Source: Lycorma delicatula (Eukaryota > Arthropoda > Insecta > Hemiptera > Fulgoridae). From it: DNA of 64,000 bases. The translations under genes were made by a program, and so were the position numbers. The notes under the pieces are model-generated. The model was given only the letters and a program-made list of their open reading frames with translations, made no database searches and was not told the DNA's origin. The DNA lies in contig NC_134460.1 in NCBI RefSeq assembly GCF_047948215.1, forward strand, positions 129,557,324 to 129,621,323, in the 5' to 3' direction. Shown piece after piece: positions 24,898 to 35,587 of this stretch (positions within the stretch are counted from its first letter, which is position 1; each line of letters starts with the position of its first letter).

Positions 24898-24945
24898 CAT
24901 TTTTTTATATAAATTTCTTTACTAAGAAATTTATATAAAAAAATG
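24898..24945. repeat. Perfect 22-bp hairpin
   Basis: Arms 24,898-24,919 and 24,924-24,945 are exact complements with a 4-base loop TACT. Each arm contains TATATAAATTTCTT or its complement. It lies 2 bases left of a second perfect hairpin. Confidence 0.85.
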
Positions 24946-24947
24946 TT

Positions 24948-24980
24948 TATGTGCTTTATTATGCAATAATAAAGCACATA
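24948..24980. repeat. Perfect 14-bp hairpin
   Basis: TATGTGCTTTATTA (24,948-24,961), loop TGCAA, exact complement at 24,967-24,980. The arm core AAAGCACATA appears once more just downstream, within 24,981-25,000. Confidence 0.85.
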
Positions 24981-25130
24981 TAGTTAAAGCACATAACACA
25001 GGAACATCTGTTATTATGTACATAGAACAATATATGCGATACATAAACGATAATAATTTTATAAAAATCAAAAATCCTATAACATATATATAAAGAAATA
25101 AATTTTTAATTAATAAATTCAAATACATCA

Positions 25131-25330
25131 TACCTGATGATAAATTAAAAGATAAATTTAAAAAAATATTAATACATACGCTCCTAATATGAAAGCTTTA
25201 CCTAAAATATATAAAATCAATACACCAATAAGACCCTAAATTGATTTTACACTATTTTAGCCAATAGATAAAAATCTAATTAAATCAAATAATACATATG
25301 CCTTAAAAAACGGTTATAATATTATTAATC
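25131..25330 (+). pseudogene. Penelope-like element RT fragment
   Basis: Plus-strand remnant of a reverse transcriptase. After a KLKDKFKKIL-like lead-in and one frameshift it reads APNMKALPKIYKINTPIRP, then a stop, then IDFTLF, a stop, and PIDKNLIKSNNTYALKNGY. The LPKI.K....PIRP core is the signature of the Penelope-like (and related) RT N-terminal region, where LPKIHK and RPIV are conserved. Stops and a frameshift make it dead. It ends where the T-run of the adjoining minus-strand element begins. Assignment rests on that short core only. Confidence 0.5.
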
Positions 25331-26510
25331 TTTTTTTTTTCTTGAGTTCATTAGTTTTTATCTCCCCCCTTGACTCAGACCAAAAACCAAGCATGAACCT
25401 CTAGGGGGTGCCATGGCCTCAAACTGCCTAGACGAGAACTGACGTTTCCCCCAGACACCCGGGACTCGATCTTTAAGTAATCGTCATGCCTCTAATGAAG
25501 GGAACTCGTAGAGATCCCCCCACCGGGACTCCGGTCTTGACGCTACATCTCAAATGAAATACCGCAAAGGGATCGCCCAACCGGATAACTGTCTTCTTTG
25601 CCTCCTCATCGATGTTCGATCGGAACACTAAGGGAGTCCCTGTCCAATCAGCGGCAGCGGGACACCCCTCCTGGACAGGGCTGTACCAACCCAGGTCCTC
25701 CCCAAAACACACGAAAAGCACCTCATTATTTGGTCTTAGTCCTGCAGCCGCGTTCCCCGAGAGAATACCTCCGAGAATTACAAAGGGTAAATTTGGCATC
25801 CGTTGGGCAATCCTTACGTAGATGCCCCGCAATGACACAGTTGAAGCAATGTCCTCGCCTATCGGGATCGCCGCAGGACCAAGCTCGGTGCCCAATCCCT
25901 CAAAATCTATAGCAACGCTCCTCAGCTGATCTCCTTGAAACCCAGTAAGACACCCACCCTATGCGGATGCGACCATCCTTCAGTAATTTATCCGCGAGCA
26001 GAGGCGGAACCGCCACAGTCGCCACTTTTGTATCCGCAAATGAAGGCCGCAGGGAGCGGACATCTATCGTCACTGAGTTTCCAGCCGTCTTGCGGATATC
26101 ACGCACAAAATCCACCTCAGCGGTAAGGGCGTCTACGTCCTTTATGAGCAAGTGAACACGTCGAGCGCCCATACCGGCCGTAACTGTCGTGCCCTCTACC
26201 TTGTCCAAAATTTGCCGACGTAACTCCTCAGCAACATCTCCAGTGTCCGTAACTCGAATGTGAAGGTCCTTTCCCTGACCTCGACGCGCCGAGAGTACAT
26301 CTGCTTCGGCCGGCGACACGGAGTCCTTCACAGTGCCAAGGAGATCCGCATATGTGCGGCTTGCCGCCTTCCCCACCACTGTCACGGTTGGGGGCTCTGA
26401 CGGTTTCTTCACCGATGCCCTACCCACTGTGGTACCCAGTGATGAATTTACTTGGTACCGGGATGTTTTATTCTGTGCTGATTCTGATTTTATAATATTC
26501 ATACAATTAC
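25331..26510 (-). mobile_element. Gag-like ORF1 segment of a non-LTR retrotransposon with poly(A)
   Basis: A GC-rich island with sharp edges in AT-rich flanks. It is oriented on the minus strand: ORF1 begins at 26,502, and the 3' end is a T-run on the plus strand (25,331-25,340, a poly(A) of 10). No endonuclease or RT motif is present, so the piece holds ORF1-type coding plus a 3' end but no recognisable ORF2. It may be an internally deleted R1/jockey-group element or a non-autonomous derivative. No target duplication can be assigned in the AT-rich flanks. Confidence 0.6.
25473..26502 (-). pseudogene. ORF1 (gag-like, CCHC zinc knuckles), interrupted
   Basis: ORF1 proteins of R1/jockey-group LINEs are nucleic-acid-binding and ride with the element RNA. 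From ATG at 26,500-26,502 the frame runs 200 codons to a TGA at 25,900-25,902. It has a Pro/Ser/Thr-rich start, then ADVLSARRGQGKDLHIRV, MGARRVHLLIKDVDALTAE and IDVRSLRPSFADTKVATVAV. Past the TGA the same frame gives GHRAWSC and then CFNCVIAGHLRKDC, a perfect CX2CX4HX4C knuckle. The first knuckle keeps Cys, His and the last Cys but its second Cys is Phe (CYRF), with the stop just after. The frame closes soon after. A shifted frame then stays open to about 25,476 (GEDLGWYSPVQEGCPAAADW, then GDPFAVFHLRC, to FIRGMTIT). This shifted tail is of unknown identity; a frameshift between the two is likely. The N-terminal dozen residues lie in AT-rich DNA and may be flank. Confidence 0.65.
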
Positions 26511-27215
26511 ATCAATATTATTTCATATAGTTATTAATATTAATTCTATGTATCGTTATGGAGTAACCTGCACTTACGATAGTCCAGATTTTCATAAAGT
26601 TTCCTTAATTCTTCCCAGCATAAGAAAGAGGATTTTTTTTATCGAGATAGAATATCACGCTTACTAATCCTGATATGATTTATTCATTGTTCATGAATTT
26701 ATATTGTTATGAAAATAAAGTGTTTATTTATTTACATAACTTCTTACTTCTAATAATATATTTGGTACTGAATGCTTATGCTTGTTATTCTTGTAAATAT
26801 CTACGCTTTTTCGTATTAACTTGTGTATAATATTAGATCGCTTTTTATCCGTTTCAGTTTCAACCTGAGACAGAGTTGGAGAGCTAATAAATTTAATCAA
26901 TTAGTGTAAAAGAATGATTGTCTTCCTTTTTTACATATAAGTTTACATGGGTATTTATAAAAAAGAAATTCAAGATAAATTCAATGTTGAATCGTGGTTA
27001 TTTATGATACTGATACGACATTTATTCTAAATAAAACGGGTTTCCAAGACAGTACGTGAAAATAGTGAATAATAAACTGTATATATTTTAATGTATTTTT
27101 ATGGATTTTGGTTTTATTTTAACTTATATATTAGTTACTAGACATTTTCCGTACTCCCGCATAATATGTTTGTTCGTTATTTTTTTAATGTTTGTTACTA
27201 AGTAACCTATTGTTT

Positions 27216-27275
<60 letters not shown>

Positions 27276-28198
27276 TAATTTAAACGTAATTTTCCGAAAA
27301 AAGATTAAATAATTTTATAACGTCTATTGATGACTTTTCAACTCTTCACAATATGTTTTTGATATTCATTTTTATTACTTAATTAATTAATTATATTAAT
27401 TAATTTATCATATTTATGTAAATATAATAAATTAATTACTTAATAATAAAATAAGAAATAAAATCGTATAATAAAAATAAAGACTTATCTAAAATATTAG
27501 TTTAAAAATTTATTTTTTCTTTTTTAATATCAGTTTAACAAGAGATATTTATGGAAGATCAGGATTATTTAAGATAATCAAATTCTGTTCTACAATAAAT
27601 GTAACTCAAAAATCAATCGATAAGATTTAATACAGTCAGTAATCATAAATGTAATAAAGTTTTCTGAAGTTTCCATAGAAATAATTCAAATACATTAAAT
27701 AAATTGCGTGTAAAATTACCCATAGAATTTACTGATTTATAGTGTAAAATCAGTATATTAGGTAAATTGATAAACCTTATTACAAACATAGAAAACCCAT
27801 GGATAAAGTAAAAAACTAATAAAAATAATAAATTTTAAAATAGATTAAAGAATAACAAAACATTTCTTATATACATATTTTGAAGTTAAGTAATTTAAGA
27901 AGAATATTAGATTTAAATTAATAAAATGTAGTCTAGTATGTTTACAAAATGAATCTAAGAATATTTAGAAACTTTAAAACAATAATTTTAATTGTGTATA
28001 TATATATATATATATTTAAAGTATTTTTAAATTTATAATAAAAACTTCAAAACAAATCATTGAAACGTTTTCAACACATTTTGATATGTTTTGTTTTTAA
28101 TAAACTTCGAAATTTGTACGTTTGTTTCAGTAGACGTTATTTATACGATATCAATCCAAATTAAATTTGCTATTTTTTTTTTTTTTTTTAAACAGTTA
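26511..28198. other. AT-rich spacer, nothing recognised
   Basis: No gene recognised. It contains the compound microsatellite at 27.2 kb and a short (TA)n at 27,997-28,015. Confidence 0.4.
27216..27268. repeat. Compound (AT)n(GT)n microsatellite
   Basis: AT units to about 27,232, then about 18 GT units to 27,268. Confidence 0.9.
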
Positions 28199-28553
28199 TG
28201 TATTTATTACTCATTTAACATATTTTACGCCACTTTTAAAATAGTACGTTTTTCGACTCCAATCTTTTATCCCAGATTTCTCAATAACTATTAAAAATAC
28301 AGTTCTGTGTCCCATTTTTTCAATTTTTCAAGTCAGATTTCATATAAAACCACAATAATTACTTCTTAATTTGGGTCCCAAGAATTAAAGTTAGGCTTAA
28401 TTATACCGAAAGCGCAAAAATTAGGGTGAAATCTTTCGCCAGTCTCCTCGCAAACGATGCTTTTCTGAATCTGTATTTATATGAAACCTGTTCTTCATTT
28501 TCACGATTAGAACATGCTCTGAAAGTCTGTTACATTTTTCATGAATTAATCTG
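28199..28553. mobile_element. Single right arm of the long-TIR Tc1/mariner-like family
   Basis: Right-arm sequence matching 20,919-21,253 and 33,776-34,181: CTCATTTAACATATTTTACG, CGACTCCAATCTTTTATCCC, CAGATTTCTCAATAACTATT, then the terminal part with CTCGCAAACGATGC, ATTTTCACGATTAGAACATG and CTGAAAGTCTGTTACATTTT. It ends before TA at 28,554-28,555. No left arm and no transposase are found to its left, so this is a one-ended remnant or a badly eroded copy. Confidence 0.65.
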
Positions 28554-28555
28554 TA

Positions 28556-31500
28556 CATAATGTAAAACAAAGTATTTTTTAGATTTAAAATTTCTACTGA
28601 GTACAACAGAGATAATTCAAAAATTTATTTAAAAAGCATACAAAAAATAAATCACCTACACAGTTTAGACCGTGAAGAATAACAAAGTAAACAAATTTTA
28701 TGCCACGTCGATTTTTTTATCCTGGAATTTTCTTTCTTAATTTTTGTTTCGGTAACTTTATTTAGTAGCTTCCCTAATTTAGCGATAAAGTTTTTCAAAC
28801 ACTTTCACAATTGTGAGATTCAACTTTTTATTCAAACTTAATAAATATATTTCATTGTATTTATTATAATACGGATAACAATGAGAGTAGCTGAGATTAA
28901 AATGCAGTATCGTATAACTGCTGTAAGCGTAAAAAACTGCACCGTAAGGCTATGATAATAATGGATCACATAATCAAACAGCAATCAATTCTGTGCTAAA
29001 CAGAGATAGCTAGAATATGTATATATTACGTATAAGAGAGAAAAAGAAAAAATATAAAATAAAGATAGAAAATAAAGTAGCAGCTGTATGTTTCATTTTT
29101 TGACCCTCTCCACTGAACGAATAACCCTCGTATTTCCCTCCCTTAATATTGAACCTTTCATCCCCTACCCTAGTCCGCTACTACTATTACTATTAAGAAT
29201 CTATACTGTTAAAAAATATCAAAAAACTGGGTCCACCCCCTTTGGGTACCGGGACTGGGTTAGGAGTGGAGAAGATGCAACTCATGCTGTGTGACGTAGT
29301 CGTCATAGTTCCTGGCCGACCAAACGCGAAATTCGGATGCCGCATTTTCATTGTAACATTGTGAAGTACACCTGGGTACTATCTCACAATAAAACTAGCA
29401 ACATATATAAAATTGTTATAATCCTTTAATACACTACGCTCCATAAATTCATTCGTTCTTTCATACAATTGACAATATGGTATATTTCGATATGATAAAA
29501 AGTTATCGAATGTATGCACTCAACGTAACAAAAGGTATAAACGAAACGGTAAAAAAAATCTGATTTTAAAAAAGGAAATGTGTAACGGAAATCTCGAATT
29601 TGTATCAGTTAAATAGAATTATAAGAACATAAAATACATCTCTTAGAAGACTATATTTGACTTCCTTTTGTTTTTCTCTCGTTTCTTCTCTTCCTCAATC
29701 ACTCTCTGTCAGTATTTTTATTAGGTATTATATAGTTTGATAATGTTCATAAGCATTTGACGTTTAATCTTTTCAGATTTTAGATCGAGCAGTTTAAGAC
29801 AACTCCGTTGATTTTAAATCTTTTCAATCGATTAAAAATAAAAATAATAATTATTATGAATGGAAAATCAAATCTAAACAAAATTAATTATTTTATCTTA
29901 ATGTAGATTTAAACTTGGATAATACAGTGTCTTATAAAATCAAATTAAAGATTATGATATAATATTACTCTTTTAACATGGAATTCAGTTAGGTAAATAT
30001 TTTAAGTAAAGAGTTCAATATCATTTTTATGCTATTATTCTATAACATGGATCCAGATTTACATAAAATTCTCCGGAAATTTAACAAAAATATAAATTTA
30101 AAACAAATTCAAATATCTTGTACACAAGTGTAAAGTATGATATTCTGTTCTTCCACTTTATAAAAAAAAAATCCGGCAATTTTACTAAATAAATAATATA
30201 AAGATTTAAACATACAATTCTCCATAAAATTTTTGATTTTATCCAAATCATCACTAACACAACCTTTTAAAACGTCCCCCTTAAAATAGCATACTATTCG
30301 GCAGGTTGATTCAAGCTTGCTTAAAATCACAGTTGCTAGTTTTATTAGTTTGAATTTCATCATTGCTATTCAATTAAGGTAACTCTACGTCAATTATTGA
30401 GGGTTTCATATCTACGTTAAATTGTGGGTCTGCTTTCTCAGAAATGAAAAGCCAAAATAAGTTAGCAACTAAGCTTTTAGAACTAATTTTAAACATGATA
30501 TTAAAAACATAAGACAGAAATTAGAATAAAAATTAGATAAATTTAAAAATGTATAATATGATTTATCTATATATATGCTTAAAATAGTTATAAATTAGCC
30601 TGTACGAAACTGATAGTTGACAGTTTTCTTTTCAGTCAACGCCAGTTAAGAATTCTTTAAACAATCTTATAGTTAATTTAATTTTACGGATAGAAATACG
30701 AGTATGAAGGTTGAGCCGACAAAAAATTTCTTTAAATTTTTCAAATAAGAACTAAAAGAGTAAAATATCGACTTTATAAGGTATTTCAGTAAATTTAAAT
30801 TCAACTAACGGATGTAACTGTACCTTTGGAAATTAAAGATTAGACACATCTGATAAAAGATGTATGAGATTTTATAAAAATGGAAGGTTTTGAAAAATTG
30901 ATAAAACTTTTTATGAGAAACAATTTATTCAGTAAATAAATCTTTAGTTTTGTTTTATTTAGTTAATAATTTTCAAATTTATGTTTTTAAAGATGAAGAT
31001 TATATAACCTTTGATAAATTTTCTAATAAAATTTTTACTTTTTTTTGCAGTTTTATACCGTCAAATAACTTCAATTCATATTCGAATGGATTTATTTTGA
31101 AAGTTTTAAATCTGTTTATAATATTTACAACAAAAAAAAATCAGTTAGTTTTATTATAATTTTAAAAGAACGTGATTATTATTATTACAGTCGGAGAAAA
31201 ATAAAACATTATTTTTTTGCGTTTATTTATTTATCTTACTGAAACATTAACCAGATAATTACTCGTACATAAAAGTAGGGTATAATAATTTCTATCTTAA
31301 AGTCCAACAACTAAAATTATAATTAAAGTTTATATGAAAACTAAACTAAACTCTACTAAGTAAAAAAAAACCGTTACATTTATATACGTTAGTACATGAT
31401 AAACAAATAAATAAATAATCTTATAACATAAGCATTAATATGGTATGAAACCAGCATCATATTAAACTACCTGTAATTAAACTACTAATCAATGAAACGG

Positions 31501-31845
31501 GAAGAAATATCAATTTATATAAAACATCAATTATTATTACAAATAAATTAATAAATAATTTCTTTGTTCAACAAATAAATAAATAAGGATATAAAATGAA
31601 TAATAATCATAAAGAATTTAATAAATTTAGAAGAGAAAGATTAATAAAATGCAGTATACAATATTAAAATTGTAATGGCCTTCAATCGGTTGTTTCTCAT
31701 CAGATAAATATTAAAAACATTAGATCTGTTTCTTCATTGACTAGAAAGGAGTAAAAATAAATAAAACATGAAGTGTACTATAAAAAATAACTAGAATTAG
31801 CGTAAAAAGCACATAAACGCGCGCGCTCGCACGTACACTTGTGTG
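28556..31845. other. AT-rich spacer, nothing recognised
   Basis: No coding region, RNA or repeat family recognised. A slightly GC-richer patch at 29,080-29,400 contains an open frame (29,088-29,294) with no recognisable content. Just left of 31,848 is a GC-alternating run (ACGCGCGCGCTCGCACG). Confidence 0.4.
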
Positions 31846-31847
31846 TA

Positions 31848-32190
31848 CAAGCTGTTTCACGAAGAAACGGAGAAACTTTCAGAAAATGTTTTATTGGTGA
31901 AAATAATGAAAAAAGTTCATATAAAAATAAATCTGGAAATGCTTTGTTTTCGAGTTACGGCTAACAAAATATTTCACCCGGATTTCAGCTCTTCTAATAA
32001 AAAGAAGCCCTACTGTAATTTTTGAGAACCAAATTAAGGAATAAAGATGGTGGTAATCTGTAACTTCAGTAGTTTTAAACTGTAACTTCAGTAGTTTTTA
32101 TTATATCTGAGGTAAAACACAAAATTCGGTGTCCAAAAACATTTTTTTGGGTTTGTAGTACAATAGCTTTATTAAATGATTAATAAATGC
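31848..32190. repeat. Left long TIR of copy 1
   Basis: About 343 bp, imperfectly complementary to 33,776-34,181; contains a direct duplication near 32,057-32,098. Confidence 0.75.
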
Positions 32191-32635
32191 AGACGATTTA
32201 ACAAAATTTTTTCAGGATTTTTCTGAGAAAATTAGTGTATATACAGTCAATAAAAACTTAAAAATTCGGTTTTTTATTGAAGAAAAACGGACGAAATAAA
32301 GACAGAAAATCGAATTATTCTTTTTGTATCTAATAATTTTTTTTTAAAATAAAAACGCTAAACTGAAAATAATTAATTTTAAAAGAAATACAAAGTTTAC
32401 AAAAAAATATTTTAGCTGTGTATATTAAATAATTTACACAGGTAAAACGAAATAATTACGTAAAAACTAAATTGAAATCTATGTTACTTTAGAAATATTT
32501 AAAAAAAATTGATTGTATAGGTTGGCAATACTAAAAAATGGTCAACAATGAAAATTATGTACTTCGTTTGAATGTGTTGTCATAAATTATCATACAGATA
32601 AAGGAAATTTAGTGTTATCTTACCGTCGAGTAAAA

Positions 32636-33537
32636 ATGTCGTTTCAATTTTTTAACGAGGCAAATAGTTTTCGTTTATGGATTTTGTAACGGAAATTCTG
32701 AAGCTGCTCGACGTGAATAACGGGAGAGATTTCCTGGAAGGCGGATTCCAAATACGAAAACTCTTTCTACAATTCATCATTTACAAATGAAAAGGTCATT
32801 TCCAAAGTGTTCGTTTTCTGAAAATTTTTATTCTTTCCGCCTGCAAAAGGTTCAAAATTTGTGGCCAACAGATTACCTCCAGCGGTTAAATTCGTTCATT
32901 GGCTTCTACATACCGCTGATAAGGTAAATTCAATTTATTTACTAATGAAACCACTTTTACGAGAAACGAAGTATTCAATTCTAAAAATAATCATTTATGG
33001 ACGAAGATAATCCACATGGTACTGTGGAAACTAGTTTAGTACTGGGTTGTAAACCAGTTTCCGATATAAATTTCACTTTAATGTCTGGTCTGGCATTAAT
33101 TTACGACAAAATTCTGAGACCGTTTGCTTTCAATGAAAACCTTACGAGAGATGCAGACGTTCATTTCTTGAAAAATAATTTGCCGGCTCTTTTGGAATAT
33201 GAACTTTTACAACTATTATTTTCCAGCACGATGGTGCAACGCCCCGTTTTTCTTTATTAACTAGAAATTACTTAAATGCTAATTTCTTAAACTAGATTGG
33301 ACGTGATGGACCAGTCGATTGGCTACCACGTTCACCTGACTTAACGCTAACATTTGGAAACCCAGCGACAGTATATCGACAAAAAGTTAATATTAAAGAA
33401 GAATTACTCATTAAAATATGAAATGCTGTTGAATCGAAACGATCCTGAGATGATACGGAAAACTACCGGAAATATTTTACGTCGGGCAGACTGCTGTGTA
33501 CATTGCGAAGGAATCTCGAGTAATTACTGCAACTAAG
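32636..33537 (+). pseudogene. Transposase, IS630/Tc1-mariner superfamily, inactive
   Basis: DDE transposase that would cut and join the element ends, now broken by stops, shifts and deletions. The N-terminal HTH reads FVYGFCNGNSEAARRE, a stop, then RERFPGRRIPNTKTLSTIHH, the pattern of the insect transposase HTH known as DUF4817. The second HTH region is missing. It resumes at QKVQNLWPTDYLQRL, then LFTNETTFTRNEVF: the first catalytic Asp of FTDE-type motifs is Asn here (codon 32,944-32,946). Next are KILRPFAFNENLT and LPALLE, HDGATPRFS (second catalytic Asp, codon 33,230-33,232) and IGRDGPVDWLPRSPDLT. After SPDL the expected NPLDFFLW segment is reduced to LTF, so the third acidic residue is lost. 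The first ATG (32,636) leads into a different frame from the HTH; the true start is unclear. It is placed centrally between the TIRs. Confidence 0.75.
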
Positions 33538-33775
33538 GTTTATTATTCTACAACCATTTATCATTTCATGTATTTTATTTTGTTATTTTGCTATAATAAA
33601 AATAATTTTTATTACGTACAGTAAGAAAAAAATGATTTTCCGTCTATTCTTCATCTTTTTTGCTTCAATAAAAGATCGATGTTTAAATGTTTATATTTAC
33701 GTTTTATTGGCTGTATTTACTTACATTAATTTTCTCAGAATTAAATTCTGTACATGTTTTGTTACTAAATATTTT

Positions 33776-34181
33776 GCATTTATTAGTCATTTAACGAAGC
33801 TATTTTACTACAAACCTAAAAATAAACTTGTTTTTCGACACCAAATTTTGTGTTTTACGTCGGATATTTTAAAAACTACTGGACTTACAGTTCTCGAATC
33901 TGGTTTATCCTATTTGCCATCTCAAATTACATATGAATCAATCAACTTTACTCTTTAATTTTGTTTCCAAAAATTACAGTAATTTCTTCAAAAAAGAAGC
34001 CCTACTGTAATTTTTGGGAACAAAATTAGCTTCTTTTTATTAGAAGAGCTGAAATCCTGGCAAAATCTTTTGCTAGCCGTAACTCGAAAACAAACCGTTT
34101 CCAGACTTATGTTTTTATGTACCTTTTTCATTATTTTCACCAATAGAACATGTCCTGAAAGTTTCTTCGCGGGACATTCTG
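33776..34181. repeat. Right long TIR of copy 1
   Basis: About 406 bp, complementary to the left arm; a duplicated AAGAAGCCCTACTGTAATTT segment explains part of its extra length. Confidence 0.75.
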
Positions 34182-34183
34182 TA

Positions 34184-34284
34184 TGAATGAGTACCAGTGT
34201 AATATATAAATTAATGCTTACATTTCATGTAGTTTTAGCAATGTTTGAAAGTATCCTGTTGTTCTGGCTTCTAATCATGATTAC

Positions 34285-34325
<41 letters not shown>

Positions 34326-35584
34326 AATAAAATTTTATTCATGATAGTAAGTTTGTGTATTTATGATAACATTTACCACCTAATTCAAATATCTATTCCA
34401 TACAAACATCTCCACACAGATTATTATCAGAAGGTAGCCCTAAAATGGAGAAAAGTTATTATGAAGGCTATTATTTTAATTCACAATAATCAATGTTATC
34501 GTAACTGTTAATAGCATTCTATACAAACAACAAGAATTTTTATCTTAATTACGATAAGGACATGTATATTGGCATTATACATTTTCTTACTGCTGAAGAT
34601 GTTTTATACTTACATTAATCGATCATTATGTTATTTTAAGTTTTTAAATTAAAAAATACATGTATTTACAATATGTTATTTCTTCAAAATTACAAAAAAA
34701 ATTGTAATAAAATTATAAAACCAATATACATATTAAATAAATTATCAATTTATTACTTAATTACCAATAAATCACATTAATTTATTCATAATTTCAAAAA
34801 TGAAATGTACAAATACCGTTTTATATTTATTCCTTGTAATTTAACGCTAAATCAAAAAGAGTATTTATAAAGAATGACGTTTGTTAAAATATTTATGTTT
34901 GTAACAATTATTTTTTATCGGAAATAATAACTAGAGATTTTTTTTATTTTGCTGTAATGTAATTATAACATAACAATTTGCAGTTTTATCATAAAAACAT
35001 AGTAAAAAATACTTAATTTACATGGCGTATGTAGGCTGTATACTTACTTTTATTATTTGTATATGAAATCCATTACAAGATTGCTGAAAATTTAAATTTT
35101 TCATAAATGATTTATAGTTGTAGCCTATGTCATGATAAAAAATGTTTATGTTTTTCTATTTTTTCCAGAACATTTAATTTTTATGTACTTTTGAAGAACT
35201 ACAGGCAATTTTCACAAAATTTTAAAAATCACGTTTCTCCTTTTAAGTTTATTACATCAATATATATTAAATATATTGTCAACTGTCATTTATTGGTTTA
35301 AGGGATTTAATTATTAGCTGTTTTATTAATAAAACAATAATCTATCTAAGAAAATTAAAGAAAAACATTATTAAAATAGGTTTAAAATAATTGTTATATT
35401 AGGGAAAATACAATAAAACACAGAGATAATTTATTCTTCAAATAGCCTTAAACTATTTTTGTATTATTTATTGAAATTAATTCTTATATGACTGTTGTGT
35501 TTTCCTACAATATTTAATAATTTATCAGAGATTTCTGTTTCATCAGAACGTTTTACGAGAAAATTAAATTAATAATATAATTGC
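34184..35584. other. AT-rich spacer, nothing recognised
   Basis: Contains an (AT)n array at 34,288-34,321 and otherwise only AT-rich sequence without coding signals. Confidence 0.4.
34288..34321. repeat. (AT)n microsatellite
   Basis: About 17 AT units. Confidence 0.9.
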
Positions 35585-35587
35585 TTA

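Larger units (their letters stand above)
31848..34181. mobile_element. Tc1/mariner-like element with very long TIRs (copy 1)
   Basis: A 2.33-kb DNA transposon flanked by TA (31,846-31,847 and 34,182-34,183). Its ends are CAAGCTGTTTCACGAAG and, inverted, CAGAATGTCCCGCGAAG. The arms are long: 31,848-32,190 against 33,776-34,181. They share AAACTTTCAG, TATTGGTGAAAATAATG, CGAGTTACGGCTA, GGATTTCAGCTCTTCTAATA, CTACTGTAATTTTT and, deepest, AATGATTAATAAATGC against its near-complement. Indels and a tandem CTGTAACTTCAGTAGTTTT duplication (about 32,057-32,098) make the arms unequal. Typical Tc1/mariner TIRs are much shorter, so arms of 340-400 bp are notable. A broken transposase gene lies between the arms on the plus strand. 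Confidence 0.8.

Noticed and set aside
25598..26530. Plus-strand frames opposite the gag-like ORF1
   Set aside because: They are antisense shadows of the GC-rich ORF1; the zinc knuckle and poly(A) orientation support the minus strand.
33632..33958. Plus-strand frame of 108 codons right of the transposase
   Set aside because: It lies largely in the long right TIR, which is repeated inverted on the left and in other copies as noncoding arm sequence.
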